In this document: positions 1-9,147 of the stretch, piece after piece
Numbering within the stretch: position 1 is the first letter of the stretch
Layout: each line of letters starts with the position of its first letter
Assembly: GCF_000741715.1 (NCBI RefSeq)
Contig: NZ_JGZN01000007.1
Coordinates: forward strand, 293,567 to 357,566
Length of the DNA: 64,000 bases
Reading direction: 5' to 3'
Origin: Bifidobacterium saguini DSM 23967
Lineage (GTDB): Bacteria; Actinomycetota; Actinomycetes; Actinomycetales; Bifidobacteriaceae
Translations under genes and position numbers: made by a program
Notes under the pieces: model-generated
What the model was told of the DNA's origin: nothing
What the model saw: the letters and a program-made list of their open reading frames with translations, nothing else
Database searches by the model: none

Positions 1-2
1 AA

Positions 3-320
3 TCGTTCGTGGCCACCACCTCCAATCTCGATAAGGTCAACGATCTTATCGCAGAACATTCGCCGCTCATCGATACCGGCAAGAACGGCATCCTGCTGCG
101 CATGAAGTACGTGTCCAAGGAGGTTTCCGAGCCGCTCGTCTCCCATATCTCCCGCCAATTCAACATTGACGCGAACATCGTGTTCGGCGATATCGACGTG
201 GTCGACGGCTCTCCGCTGGGCGGACTCGTCGTGGTTTTGAACGGGCAGCGCGACGACATTCTTGCAGCTATTGACTATCTGAAAAACCGCAATATCGGAA
301 TCGAGGTACTGGCATCATGA
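3..320 (+). CDS. metN: Methionine ABC transporter ATP-binding protein, C-terminal fragment (NIL domain)
   Basis: The frame is open from the left edge, so this is the 3' end of a gene whose ATPase domain lies outside the window. The roughly 105 visible residues look like the NIL domain that ends MetN proteins, with the typical run GGLVVVLNG followed by an AIDYL helix and a final IEVL strand. In known MetNIQ systems this domain binds methionine and inhibits uptake. The stop overlaps the start of the permease gene (ATGA), and the binding protein follows, so the three form one operon. A GTG near base 9 is only an internal codon. Confidence 0.9.
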   Translation, partial: SFVATTSNLDKVNDLIAEHSPLIDTGKNGILLRMKYVSKEVSEPLVSHISRQFNIDANIVFGDIDVVDGSPLGGLVVVLNGQRDDILAAIDYLKNRNIGIEVLAS

Positions 321-997
321 CCGGACTGCTTTCCACATGGTTCCCCAACGTGGTTACCCGACTGCCGGAATTCTTCGACAGTTTCGTACAAACGCTGATC
401 ATGCTCGGCGTCACCGGATTCATCTCCTTCATCGCGGCAACATTCCTCGGCGTCATCTTGACCATTACGCAAAAGGGCGGGCTTACGCCGAATCCGGTGG
501 TGTTCAATGTTATCGACAAGATAGTGAACCTGTTCCGCTCCATCCCGTTCATTATTCTTGCCGCCGCACTTGTGCCGGTCACCCGCGCTTTGGTGGGCAC
601 CGCCATTGGCACCAAAGGTGCCATCTTCCCGCTGATTGTAGGTATTACGCCGTTCTTCACTCGCCAGATTCAGTCCGCGTTAAGTGGCGTGGATCCGGGC
701 TTCATTGAAGCGGCCGTATCTATGGGCATGAGCACGCCAGAGATCATTTTCCGTGTTTATCTGCGTGAAGGTATCCCGGCGATCATTCGAGTCACCACCA
801 TCACGATGGTCAGCCTTATCGGTCTTACCGCCATCGTTGGCATCGTTGGAGGCGGCGGCTTGGGTGACTTTGCCATCCGCTACGGCTACCAGCGTTACAT
901 GCTGGACGCCACCTACGCCACCATTATTGTGCTCGTGCTGCTTATCGGACTCATCGAGTTCGTTGGCCGTCTGCTGGTGGAAATCACCGAGCACTGA
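317..997 (+). CDS. metI: Methionine ABC transporter permease MetI
   Basis: A 226-residue membrane protein with about five hydrophobic segments and the binding-protein-dependent permease (EAA) loop around residues 135-165, seen as GFIEAAVSMGMS followed by the G-x-P-A-I pattern. The length and the motif GGGGLGDFAIRYGYQRY near the C-terminus are characteristic of MetI. It would form the homodimeric channel with MetN. The start ATG overlaps the metN stop, and metQ begins 52 bases after its stop, which supports a metNIQ operon for D/L-methionine uptake. Confidence 0.95.
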   Translation: MTGLLSTWFPNVVTRLPEFFDSFVQTLIMLGVTGFISFIAATFLGVILTITQKGGLTPNPVVFNVIDKIVNLFRSIPFIILAAALVPVTRALVGTAIGTKGAIFPLIVGITPFFTRQIQSALSGVDPGFIEAAVSMGMSTPEIIFRVYLREGIPAIIRVTTITMVSLIGLTAIVGIVGGGGLGDFAIRYGYQRYMLDATYATIIVLVLLIGLIEFVGRLLVEITEH

Positions 998-1049
998 TCA
1001 ATCAACACACGTCTCTCGCAATAATCATCAATAGAGAAGGGAAATTATC

Positions 1050-1919
1050 ATGGCCACCACTAACACGAAGAAGAAGGCGAAAATACAGCTCCTTGCCGTG
1101 CTCATCGCCGCAGTTGTTGTAATCCTCGTCATTGCAGGTTTCACGTTCGCGCAGAAAGCTTCCGCGAAGAACGAGACCGTGGTGACGGTAGGCGTTGTTG
1201 GCAATTCCGATGATCTCATCTGGGATGCCGTACAGAAGAAACTCGACTCGGAGAACGCCAACATCAAGATCAGCCTGAAGACATTCCAGGACGGCATCTA
1301 CACCAACCAGGCGCTGGCCAACAAGGAGCTCGACCTTACCGCATTCCAGCACTACGCTTTCCTTGAGCAGGAGGAAAAGGAAAAGGGCTACGACTTCACC
1401 GTTATTGGCGACTCCTACATTTCACCGCTGAACTTGTACTCCAAGAAATACAAGAGCGTGGATGAGTTCAAGCCGGGAGACAAAATCGCCATCCCAAGCA
1501 ACGCCTCCAACACCGGCCGCGCACTCAAGGTGCTGGACAGCGCCGGCCTGATCAAGCTCAAGGATCCCAATGCCGCCAGCCCAACCGTTGATGACATTGC
1601 GGAAAACCCCAGCGGCGTGCAGATTGAGCTGAATGATGCGGCCGCCATCATCAACCTGCTGCCTGATTATGCGGGCGGCATCACCAACACCAACTTCATC
1701 ATCGACGCCGGCATGAAGACCTCTGATGCCATCTACCAGGTGCCTGACGCGCTGAACAACAAGGCATTCAAGGAATACATCAACGTTATCGTGGCTCGCA
1801 CCGCCGATAAGGACAACGCCACCTATAAGAAGATCGTGGACGCCTACCATTCCAAGGAAGTGGCCAAGGCCATTAACGACAACTACAAGGGTGAGGTTGA
1901 ACCTGCATTCAAGTACTGA
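1050..1919 (+). CDS. metQ: Methionine ABC transporter substrate-binding protein MetQ (NlpA family)
   Basis: The 289 residues match the NlpA/MetQ family: VTVGVVGNSDDLIWDAV starts the first lobe, followed by NKELDLTAFQHYAFL and IAIPSNASNTGRAL, which line the ligand cleft in characterised homologues. The start at 1050 follows a good ribosome-binding site (AGAAGGGAA). The N-terminus has a lysine-rich stretch and one hydrophobic segment (about residues 13-36) but no lipobox cysteine, so it seems to be membrane-anchored by an uncleaved helix or secreted, unlike most MetQ lipoproteins. A strong hairpin terminator follows the gene. Confidence 0.93.
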   Translation: MATTNTKKKAKIQLLAVLIAAVVVILVIAGFTFAQKASAKNETVVTVGVVGNSDDLIWDAVQKKLDSENANIKISLKTFQDGIYTNQALANKELDLTAFQHYAFLEQEEKEKGYDFTVIGDSYISPLNLYSKKYKSVDEFKPGDKIAIPSNASNTGRALKVLDSAGLIKLKDPNAASPTVDDIAENPSGVQIELNDAAAIINLLPDYAGGITNTNFIIDAGMKTSDAIYQVPDALNNKAFKEYINVIVARTADKDNATYKKIVDAYHSKEVAKAINDNYKGEVEPAFKY

Positions 1920-1941
1920 TTTGCTTGGGCGAACAGCTAGC

Positions 1942-1999
1942 CTGATATGAAAAATCGGGGTTCCGTTTACGGCAACGGAACCCCGATTTTTCATATCAG
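1942..1999. terminator. Bidirectional terminator between metQ and the GtrA-like gene
   Basis: A perfect 26-bp inverted repeat (arms 1942-1967 and 1974-1999) with a 6-base loop. An A run on one side and a T run on the other make it T-rich at the 3' end in both directions. It sits between two convergent genes and would end both transcripts. Confidence 0.9.
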
Positions 2000-2004
2000 C
2001 TTTA

Positions 2005-2565
2005 TTACTTCGGCCAGCCCTTTGGCGTATGCTCGATGGACCAGACACCCAGCTTATGAGAGAAGCTGCTCTGCCACTTGGCCTCCAGCTCCTCAGCAGT
2101 GAGGCGATTCTCCTTGGACTTCAAGCGGTTCATCGCGTTGGTGTGCGTATCATCCAGCAGCCACTTACGAATAAGGAAGTTCCACACCATCACCACCGCG
2201 GTGGCCACCAGCTTACCCACGTTCGTGCGCAGCAGATACTCGGCATGCTGCGAGACGAAGGCGTCATGGTTCATGCCATAGGTGGAAATCCAGATAATTG
2301 CGTCATTCATGAACAAGCCAACAACTGCGCCAGCCACGAAGATAACGATTTCCATCCAACGGGCCATGTCGTCGCGGTGCTTGAACACGAACTTCATGCT
2401 CGCCAGATAGTTGAAAATCAGGGAGATGATGAAGGAGATAGTGGCGGCAATCACATTGTGCATGTGGAATACGCCAACCAGAAGGTTCAGAATACCCCAG
2501 TCAATGATGAAGGCGATGACGCCCACAATGCCGAACTTCATAAGCTGTGCAATCAGTTTTCTCAC
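2005..2565 (-). CDS. GtrA-like small membrane protein
   Basis: A 186-residue protein with four hydrophobic segments in the first 140 residues. The opening LIAQLMKFGIVGVIAFIIDWGIL is typical of the GtrA/DPMS family (PF04138), as is FNYLASMKFVFKHRD after the second helix. Characterised relatives flip or present polyprenyl-linked sugars during polysaccharide or teichoic-acid glycosylation. No glycosyltransferase gene is adjacent, so the substrate is unknown. The hydrophilic C-terminal 50 residues extend beyond the family core. The gene converges on metQ and shares its terminator. Confidence 0.8.
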   Translation of the reverse strand: MRKLIAQLMKFGIVGVIAFIIDWGILNLLVGVFHMHNVIAATISFIISLIFNYLASMKFVFKHRDDMARWMEIVIFVAGAVVGLFMNDAIIWISTYGMNHDAFVSQHAEYLLRTNVGKLVATAVVMVWNFLIRKWLLDDTHTNAMNRLKSKENRLTAEELEAKWQSSFSHKLGVWSIEHTPKGWPK

Positions 2566-2705
2566 AGTGGGTATTCAACACTATTGGGCTGACCGTTGGG
2601 CGGTATTTTGGCTGTTCTAGCCAATAATCTCCTCAATTCACGCCTCAGAAATTACTACACTGGCAGGTGTACGCCATTATGTAAGAATTTCATAAGGAGG
2701 AATCC

Positions 2706-3053
2706 ATGCCCGTTATTCACACTCATGTTTCCGTGTCCACTACTCCTGAGCAGCGTGAGGCTCTGAAGGCCGCTTACGGCAAGGCCATCACCGCTGTGCC
2801 CGGCAAATCCGAAGGCTGGCTGATGTGCCCGTTCGAAGACAATATGCCGATTTACTTCGGCGGTTCCGACGATAAGCCGGCCGCCTACGTTGAGGTCAAC
2901 GTGTTCGGACGTTCCGTGCCGGGCTCCGCATGGGAGAAGCTGACCGAATCCATTATGGCCGCACTGAACTCCACGCTGGGCATTCCCGAAGACCGCACGT
3001 ACATCCGCTACACCGCCACCACCGACTGGGGCTGGAATGGCGGCAACTTCTAG
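2706..3053 (+). CDS. MIF-like / phenylpyruvate tautomerase family protein
   Basis: A 115-residue protein beginning Met-Pro, so Pro2 would become the catalytic N-terminal base of the tautomerase superfamily. The spacing resembles macrophage migration inhibitory factor: PVIHTHVSVS, then KSEGWLMCPFEDN, then GIPEDRTYIRYTATTDWGWNG at the end. Members form trimers and interconvert keto and enol forms of phenylpyruvate-like compounds; the physiological substrate in bacteria is usually unknown. The start is supported by AAGGAGG seven bases upstream. It is a single-gene unit, followed by a very large palindrome that probably ends transcription. Confidence 0.82.
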   Translation: MPVIHTHVSVSTTPEQREALKAAYGKAITAVPGKSEGWLMCPFEDNMPIYFGGSDDKPAAYVEVNVFGRSVPGSAWEKLTESIMAALNSTLGIPEDRTYIRYTATTDWGWNGGNF

Positions 3054-3061
3054 TTGCACCG

Positions 3062-3240
3062 CTAAAGGCTCCCTCTGATGAGGGAGCTGTCGAACGCAGT
3101 GAGACTGAGGGAGAGAAGCAAGCGACGCAGTCGCTGAGTAAAGGCATCGGCCATAGGCCGATTCAATCACTTAGCGACTGCGTCGCGGTCTCTCCCTCAG
3201 TCAGCTTCGCTGACAGCTCCCTCATCAGAGGGAGCCTTTT
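3062..3240. repeat. Nested palindromic repeat element (about 180 bp)
   Basis: Two inverted copies of a roughly 52-bp unit (3062-3117 and 3183-3240), whose cores read GGCTCCCTCTGATGAGGGAG, enclose a second inverted repeat (GCGACGCAGTCGCT against AGCGACTGCGTCGC) and a small central palindrome. The whole segment can fold into one long hairpin. It lies between convergent genes and probably acts as a terminator. Related units occur near 18.3 kb, at 52.1 kb and twice inside grpE, so this is a dispersed repeat family. Confidence 0.85.
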
Positions 3241-3249
3241 AGTAGAAAA

Positions 3250-4767
3250 TCAGACGATCTTCGGCATTGGGGTGGTCAGGCTCGTGGTCAGGTTGACGTG
3301 AGCCAAGCCTGCGCCCGCGTGCACTTCGACCTTCTTCAAAGTCACAGTGCGCTCCTCTTCCGGTGCGCGATCATTGTCGGTCATCGTAGCCGGGGACTTG
3401 ACGGCAACGAAGGCCAGATCATCGAGCGAGATGCCAGCGGACTGGCACAGCTTGTTGGCCTCGGCCAGAGACTCCAGGAAGCCGTCCTTGAGCAGCACGC
3501 GCTCAGCCGGCACACCATAGGCGTGCTCAGCAACCCACTTGGCATTGTCGATGATCGGCATGCCCTTGTGGCTGTGCTGGGCCGGCGGCATGGAACCGTT
3601 GGTCAGCACGTCCACGAACGCGTCGATCTGATCGGCGAGACCGTCGCCGCCATCGCGGTACAGGTTGCCGATAATCGGGTCGCGGAACTCCAGCTTGGCA
3701 GCAGTTTCACGCAGTTCCGGAATCTGATCGTCTTCGCCTTCCCACAGGTTGATGAGCGGGAATGCCGGAATATCCAGCTTCTCCAAGCGGTCAACGTGGA
3801 ACGGGTAGCGCCATGCGAGCTCTTCATCGTCACGCCAAGTGGAGGCGCGGGTCACCACGATGGCGGCGGACGGCCACTGAGCGCCGTATTCGCGGCAGGC
3901 GATGTCCAGCCACTTCTGAGCGCCAGCGTCGGTGCCATAACCGGCTTCAACGATGACCACATCGTGCAGGGCGCACGCCATTTCCACGGCGATCAGGGTC
4001 GGGATGCCGATGGACACGTTGGCGAACGGGCCACCGTGCACGTACACCGGGGAGCCGTTCACAGTTTCAGTCAGCGCAGGCTTGACGGCATCGGCCAGAA
4101 TGCCGGTAATGCGCCACAGGTCCACGAACTCGCCGAAGGTCACGGCCTTGCCGTCCTTGGTACCGGCGATCATCTTGGAGACGCGGTCAGCGATCTCATC
4201 CATAGAGCGGGAGAGCACCACAATCTGCATAAGCTCGCAGGTCGGGGTGAGCACCATCTTCTCCTTGACGTTGCCTTTGCCGTAATCCACAGCGATGGAG
4301 CGCAGGGAGCGGCTCGGCACTTCGGAGACGCGCGGCACGAGGATGTCGTCCAGCTTGCCCTCGTCCACGGCCTTCTCAGCGAAGGAGACGAGCAGGTTCT
4401 GAGCGGCTTCGATGGAGCCCATTTCACCGCACAGACCCCAGTCGATGAGTTCCGGGTGGGTCAGGGATGCCTTGCCGCCACCGGAGGCACCGCCCTTGGA
4501 ACCAGCTGCGGTGATGCCCATGCTCGGCTGGCGCAGCACTGCGGTTGCGTCGATGCCGCGCTTGTTCAGAGCGTCGATCAGAGCGATGGTGGTGGTGGTC
4601 TTGCCTTCGCCGCGGGATGCCTTGAGCGGCGTATCGGCGGTGACGAGCACCACCTTGCCGTGCTTGCGCGGGGCATCCGGGTTTTCGGCCAGGTACTTCA
4701 TGTAGCCGAAAGCGTCGATCTTCTTGACCAGACCGTACTGGCTGGTGAAGTCTTCAATAGTGGTCAT
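3250..4767 (-). CDS. fhs: Formate-tetrahydrofolate ligase
   Basis: The 505-residue protein carries the ATP-binding loop RGEGKTTTT near residue 55 and a glycine-rich KGGASGGGKASL segment near residue 95, both diagnostic of Fhs. It also has FANVSIGIPT and the later YGTDAGAQKW motif. The enzyme makes 10-formyl-THF from formate, ATP and THF. In an organism that excretes formate, this can feed purine synthesis. It is shorter than the usual 550-560 residues. It follows pepD with a 32-base gap on the same strand, so the two are probably cotranscribed. Confidence 0.93.
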   Translation of the reverse strand: MTTIEDFTSQYGLVKKIDAFGYMKYLAENPDAPRKHGKVVLVTADTPLKASRGEGKTTTTIALIDALNKRGIDATAVLRQPSMGITAAGSKGGASGGGKASLTHPELIDWGLCGEMGSIEAAQNLLVSFAEKAVDEGKLDDILVPRVSEVPSRSLRSIAVDYGKGNVKEKMVLTPTCELMQIVVLSRSMDEIADRVSKMIAGTKDGKAVTFGEFVDLWRITGILADAVKPALTETVNGSPVYVHGGPFANVSIGIPTLIAVEMACALHDVVIVEAGYGTDAGAQKWLDIACREYGAQWPSAAIVVTRASTWRDDEELAWRYPFHVDRLEKLDIPAFPLINLWEGEDDQIPELRETAAKLEFRDPIIGNLYRDGGDGLADQIDAFVDVLTNGSMPPAQHSHKGMPIIDNAKWVAEHAYGVPAERVLLKDGFLESLAEANKLCQSAGISLDDLAFVAVKSPATMTDNDRAPEEERTVTLKKVEVHAGAGLAHVNLTTSLTTPMPKIV

Positions 4768-4799
4768 TGATAGGCCTTTCTATTTGAATCTGATGCGGA

Positions 4800-6401
4800 T
4801 TAAAAATCGGACATGTGGAAGCCGTTCTTCATCTCCATGCTGCGAGTGTAGAGCACGGAGTCAAGCAGCTTCTCGGTTTCTTCCTTGAGCTGGTCAGCCA
4901 TCGTCTGATTGGCGGCGGCGAGAATACCGCGCACCTCAGTGTTACGAGTGGCTTCAATGATCTCATCCGGAGTCATCGGCTGCACGTCACCGTCCACGTT
5001 GTCTGCCTCGAACTCCTCTTCGGCAGCCGACTGTGCGGCTTCCTCAGCGGCGGTCAGACCCAGACGAGCCACCTGCTCATCGGTGGCGGCCACCAGACGG
5101 TGACCCATTGCACCGGTCTTCTCCTGGTAACGCTCGACCGCGTTGGCAGTGGAGCGGAATGCGCCATCGCACAGGGCGGCGATGATGCGGTTGGCCCAGT
5201 AGAAGTTCTCGGAGGTCACACGGGTGGTGGTGTCTTCGAGGTAGGCGGGCGTGGTGTCCACGTTCGGGAAGAACGGTACCAGCGTGTTGAACGGGTTGGA
5301 GCCGTAAGCCATCCACTGCACAGCGCGGGATGCCTGCGGGCGATATGGGCGAATCTGCAGCACGGCAAGCTGGCTCTGACGGTTGATGCCAATCGGACGG
5401 TACATGTGGCGAGTGCGCTCATCGCCCAACTGCCCGTACGGGTCAAACGGAGTGCCCTGGTAGTGGGAGCTCAGCACGTACTTGATGTCTTCAATGGTCA
5501 CCTTGCGCTCAGGCTGGCGAGCCCACGGAATGTCGTTGGATTCCGGCTTATGGTCGGCATCCGGGCCGTCCCAGACCTCGTCGTACGGGTTGAGGAAGCG
5601 CTGCATGGACCATGCGCGCGGGGTGTTGTAGACGTGGTCGGAATCGGAGTGGGAGCCGAAAGCATCGCGCGGGTTGAACGGGGTGGTGTTCTCCACGGCC
5701 AGATCCAGATGGTTGGCTTCGATGAACTCGGCCAGATCGGCGGAGCACATGTGATCTTCCTGGTCGCCCAGAGCGTCGGCCAGATCGAATTCGTCGATGC
5801 CGAGCTGGTTCGGCATGGTCACGTACGCCTCATCCGGCACGCGCTTGGCGATCCAGTGATGACCGCCCACGGTTTCCAGCCACCAGATTTCGTCCACATC
5901 GGAGAAGGCAACGCCGTTCATCTCGTAGGTGCCGTATTCCTCGAGCAGAGCGCCGAGACGCTGCACGCCCTCGCGTGCGGTCTTGATGTACGGCAGCACG
6001 ATGGTCAGGAAGTCCTCTTCGCCAATGCCGCCAGCCACTTCAGGCTCGTCGCCCTTAGCCGGGGTGTACTCCACGAACGGATCGGCCCCGAGCACGCGCT
6101 CATTGGTGGTCAGGGTTTCGGTGGCGCTCATGGCCACGTTCGCCTCATTCACACCGGCTTCACCCCAAATACCTTCCTTAAGGTCGGCGTTCGGCACTGC
6201 GGTGTACTGCAGCGGGTTGTCCGGCAGATTGATGGTCAGATGGGAGATGACCGACTTGTATTCGCGCGGCTGTTCCTCAGGCTTCACCACGATGAAGCGC
6301 TTCGGGTTGAATTCGCCGTTTGCGGAATCCTCGTTACGCGCGATGATGGTGGAGCCGTCGTAGCTCGCATCCTTGCCTACCAGAATGGTGGTGCAGGCCA
6401 T
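4800..6401 (-). CDS. pepD: C69-family dipeptidase (PepD-like)
   Basis: The 533 residues begin [18 protein letters not shown]; in family C69 this cysteine is the N-terminal nucleophile exposed after removal of the leader residues. IIARNEDS follows at the usual place, and the central [18 protein letters not shown] and later [17 protein letters not shown] region fit PepD of lactobacilli. It would hydrolyse a broad range of dipeptides in the cytoplasm. The C-terminal 90 residues are acidic and helical. It lies between the PEBP gene (32-base gap) and fhs (32-base gap) in one minus-strand unit. Confidence 0.9.
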   Translation of the reverse strand: MACTTILVGKDASYDGSTIIARNEDSANGEFNPKRFIVVKPEEQPREYKSVISHLTINLPDNPLQYTAVPNADLKEGIWGEAGVNEANVAMSATETLTTNERVLGADPFVEYTPAKGDEPEVAGGIGEEDFLTIVLPYIKTAREGVQRLGALLEEYGTYEMNGVAFSDVDEIWWLETVGGHHWIAKRVPDEAYVTMPNQLGIDEFDLADALGDQEDHMCSADLAEFIEANHLDLAVENTTPFNPRDAFGSHSDSDHVYNTPRAWSMQRFLNPYDEVWDGPDADHKPESNDIPWARQPERKVTIEDIKYVLSSHYQGTPFDPYGQLGDERTRHMYRPIGINRQSQLAVLQIRPYRPQASRAVQWMAYGSNPFNTLVPFFPNVDTTPAYLEDTTTRVTSENFYWANRIIAALCDGAFRSTANAVERYQEKTGAMGHRLVAATDEQVARLGLTAAEEAAQSAAEEEFEADNVDGDVQPMTPDEIIEATRNTEVRGILAAANQTMADQLKEETEKLLDSVLYTRSMEMKNGFHMSDF

Positions 6402-6433
6402 ATTGCCTATGTGTCCTTTCTTGTGTTACTGAA

Positions 6434-6988
6434 TCACGCTTTGCCGGTGACGAACATGCCGCCCTGATCGGGGGCCTCGCCGCATTCGCGCAGCTTGTGC
6501 AGCAGTTCGTTCATCCAGAATCCCTGATTGAGCCCGGGCAGCGGTTCCTTGGTGGCCCAGACGTGCAGGTAGTAGTCATGGTCCTTGTCCGGCGGCTGCG
6601 GGCCGTTGTATCGCATGATCACGGCCGGGTCGTTATCGCGCCCCACGAACTTGGAAGCGGAGGAGTTGCGGCCCTGCACGGCTTCGGGAATCATGGCCGG
6701 CATCTGGCGGGAGAAGTCCGGCGGAATGGCGAGCGCATGCGAGTCATTGAAATCGAACATCAATGCGTCGATGGGCAGGTTCGCCACGGTCCAGTGAATC
6801 CATTCGAAACCGCAGACCGGAATGGAATCGGGATCGGTGAATGTCCAGTGCAGATAGCGGGCTTCCGGATTCACCTCGTCCACGTAGAACGGGAAGGAGA
6901 TGACCGGGACGCCGCCCGCCCGATATTCGGGCGCGGCTGCCTTGGCGAAATCGTCAGGCACCACCGTGAAATCAGCGGAAATCTTCAT
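6434..6988 (-). CDS. PEBP family protein (YbhB/YbcL type)
   Basis: The start MKISADFTVVPDDFAKAA is chosen over a longer frame because GGAG lies just upstream and homology begins here; the 34 extra residues of the long frame look non-coding. The resulting 184-residue protein has the PEBP core: SFPFYVDEVNPEARYLHWTFTDPDSIP, the GFEWIHWTVANLP strand, and YNGPQPPDKDHDYYLHVWA, which supplies the conserved anion-binding pocket. Bacterial members have no agreed function. It is the first gene of the PEBP-pepD-fhs unit. Confidence 0.85.
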   Translation of the reverse strand: MKISADFTVVPDDFAKAAAPEYRAGGVPVISFPFYVDEVNPEARYLHWTFTDPDSIPVCGFEWIHWTVANLPIDALMFDFNDSHALAIPPDFSRQMPAMIPEAVQGRNSSASKFVGRDNDPAVIMRYNGPQPPDKDHDYYLHVWATKEPLPGLNQGFWMNELLHKLRECGEAPDQGGMFVTGKA

Positions 6989-7096
6989 ACGCTCCAGTGT
7001 ATCGCGGGGCATGTTACCGCCAAATCTGCTGCGATAACAGCTTCGCATCCTTTCTGCGCGACTGATATTGCAGCCGGCACTGCCGCGCATATCAAA

Positions 7097-7148
7097 CGAG
7101 GGTCTCTTCCAAGCGGAAGAAACCCTCGTGATTAGGCGATGATCGCCT
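7097..7148 (-). terminator. Terminator of the surface-protein gene
   Basis: Read on the minus strand, the surface-protein stop is followed by a short palindrome (AGGCGAT g ATCGCCT, 7134-7148) and then a 13-bp hairpin with one bulge (arms 7097-7110 and 7115-7128). This pair separates the gene from the PEBP-pepD-fhs unit. Confidence 0.65.
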
Positions 7149-7162
7149 AGCTAATTACTGCA

Positions 7163-9079
7163 TCAGGCCTGACGACGGCGGTAAATCACCACGCTAGCGC
7201 CAGCAACCAGCAATGCGACTGCGGCGAATGCAATCACCAGCACACTGCTGCCGGTATTGGTCAGCTTCTGCTGCTTATTGGCAGTGTTGTTCTTGTTGGT
7301 GGTACCGCTCGGCTTGGTGGTGTTCTGGTTGTTATTGCCACCGTTGTTCTGGTCGTTGGAACCACTGTTGTTATTGTTGTTGCCCTGATTGTTATTGTTC
7401 TGGCCTGCAACAACGGTTACCGGGGTCCAACCGAGGAGGTTGCCGTCGTTGTCGTAAAGGGCGATCTTGTGGTCGCCATTCACGGTGTCGGACGGAATCT
7501 GATACTCGACGTAGGCCTTGCCATCCTTGTCCACGCGCACTGCTGAAGCCTTGCCGTCAGCGGAGCTCAGCTGCTTCGGAGTGGAGTAAATGTAACCGGT
7601 CCAGTAGCAGTAGGAACCCTTCTCAGTGAGAGCCTTGCAAGCCTCGGTGTCCTTGAGGCTGTCCACATACACGCGGTAGGTGGAGCCGGCGTTCACCTGA
7701 GCATTGCCCTCGATGCCGCCCTTGTTGGTATCGGTCAGCTGCTCTGAAGCAACCGGACCATTAGCGGCGGCCTTGGTGGTGAAGTCCTTGACTTCCTGCA
7801 TAGCCTTGGGGTTTTCCATCGCGTTCGGAACGAACTGGGAACCATCCTTGAAGGTCAGCACAATGCCGGAGTACATCATGGAAGCCGGATCCTTGGCAGT
7901 GGTTCCAGACTTAGCGGTGTTGAACAGCATTTCTGCAGGGTCAGCAGTACCGCTGTATCCCCAGTTGCCATACTTGGTGTTTGCCAGCAGACCCGGAATC
8001 ACAGTATCAATGTCACCAGAAGCGGGCAGAGTCTTATTCGGCTGGTCCTCGGCCTTTTCCGTATGACCACGGCTGAACCATTGACCGATCACAGACTGGG
8101 AGTGGGCTGTGGTGTATGGAGCGGCGATATCACTAACCTTATAGATGGATCCAGAGGTGTCCTCATCGTCCGAAACGGCACCAGTTGTGCAATCCCACGC
8201 AGAGCGGACGGCCCAACCAATAGCCCAGTCGTCACTATTGAATGCACCGTTCACGCTATAAATGCGGTTCAGCGTGGTGGAGTAGCAAATCTTGGCCACA
8301 TCGTTGATCAGGGATGGGTCAACGGTGTAATGAGCCTTGAGGCCAGCAGTGTGCACACCAAGGTCAGCCACGGACTGGCTGTCAAGCGTCACGGGGGTCT
8401 TCCCCTCCAAGTCGATGACCTTCACCTGCACGCCACCAAAAATGTTCACCACAGTACCGTTCAGAGAAGTGTAGTCACCGCTGCCGCTAATCGTATCGCC
8501 CGAGAGAAGAGCGAACGTTACCGTCGACGAAGGCTTCTGAAGGCCGCGATAAAACACGTCTACCGTCTGGGTTGCAGCGGAAGCAGTGAATACCGGAGCG
8601 TTGTAGTTATATGCATTAGCCGAAGCACCAAGCGCCGGCAAATCGCCGTAATTCATGCTGGCCAGTACGCCGTACGGCTGGCCTGGAGTCAGACCGGTAA
8701 GCGTTACCTTGAATGCGGCGGACTCGTCAACGTTGGAATAATTCGCACCATACATCAGCGCAGTGGATGGTGCCTCAACATTGCTGATGGCCGGACCGTC
8801 AGCGGTTGCAGTCTGCGCCTTGGGCGCGGTCTTCTTGGTCTGCTGCTTGTTGGCGGCAGCCGGAGCCGGAGTCTTAGCAGCATCCTTAGCGGCCTGATCG
8901 TTCTGGTCGGCTTGCGCCTGTGTAGCATCACCCTGCGCGTTTGCAGTGGCCTGCTGCGACTGCGTTGTCTGCGGCGTGGTAACAGTGCCGGCAGTATCGT
9001 CGGCGTACGCCGTGCCAGCGCCTGCGAGCATCATGCTCAGACCGGCGAGGACGGCAACAACTTTGCCCATCTTCTTCAT
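7163..9079 (-). CDS. Secreted cell-wall-anchored surface protein with LTNTG sorting signal
   Basis: A 638-residue protein with a signal peptide (residues 1-27, cleavage after AYA), a low-complexity A/T/Q/K-rich segment to about residue 95, a large extracellular region of unrecognised fold, and an N/G/Q-rich spacer (about 560-600). It ends in KLTNTG, a hydrophobic helix and RRRQA. That ending is a sortase signal in which LPxTG is replaced by LTNTG. The middle contains segments such as KVTLTGLTPGQPYGVLASMNYGD that suggest a beta-sandwich, but I do not recognise the family. A 10-base C run on the plus strand (G10 on the coding strand) lies 59 bases upstream of the start. Confidence 0.8.
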   Translation of the reverse strand: MKKMGKVVAVLAGLSMMLAGAGTAYADDTAGTVTTPQTTQSQQATANAQGDATQAQADQNDQAAKDAAKTPAPAAANKQQTKKTAPKAQTATADGPAISNVEAPSTALMYGANYSNVDESAAFKVTLTGLTPGQPYGVLASMNYGDLPALGASANAYNYNAPVFTASAATQTVDVFYRGLQKPSSTVTFALLSGDTISGSGDYTSLNGTVVNIFGGVQVKVIDLEGKTPVTLDSQSVADLGVHTAGLKAHYTVDPSLINDVAKICYSTTLNRIYSVNGAFNSDDWAIGWAVRSAWDCTTGAVSDDEDTSGSIYKVSDIAAPYTTAHSQSVIGQWFSRGHTEKAEDQPNKTLPASGDIDTVIPGLLANTKYGNWGYSGTADPAEMLFNTAKSGTTAKDPASMMYSGIVLTFKDGSQFVPNAMENPKAMQEVKDFTTKAAANGPVASEQLTDTNKGGIEGNAQVNAGSTYRVYVDSLKDTEACKALTEKGSYCYWTGYIYSTPKQLSSADGKASAVRVDKDGKAYVEYQIPSDTVNGDHKIALYDNDGNLLGWTPVTVVAGQNNNNQGNNNNNSGSNDQNNGGNNNQNTTKPSGTTNKNNTANKQQKLTNTGSSVLVIAFAAVALLVAGASVVIYRRRQA

Positions 9080-9137
9080 GGAAATCCCCTTAAATAGGGT
9101 GCAGCCACCGTGACTACACTCCTAAGGCGGAACAATA

Positions 9138-9147
9138 CCCCCCCCCC
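9138..9147 (-). promoter_or_regulatory. Homopolymeric C10/G10 tract upstream of the surface-protein gene
   Basis: Ten consecutive C residues on the plus strand (G10 on the coding strand), inside the 190-base leader between holB and the surface-protein start. Tracts of this length are prone to slipped-strand changes, so this is a candidate phase-variable promoter or leader element. The location is seen directly; the function is inferred. Confidence 0.5.

Noticed and set aside
3298..6467. Long plus-strand frames opposite fhs and pepD
   Set aside because: They are antisense shadows of two clearly identified enzymes, with His/Val-rich, motif-free translations.
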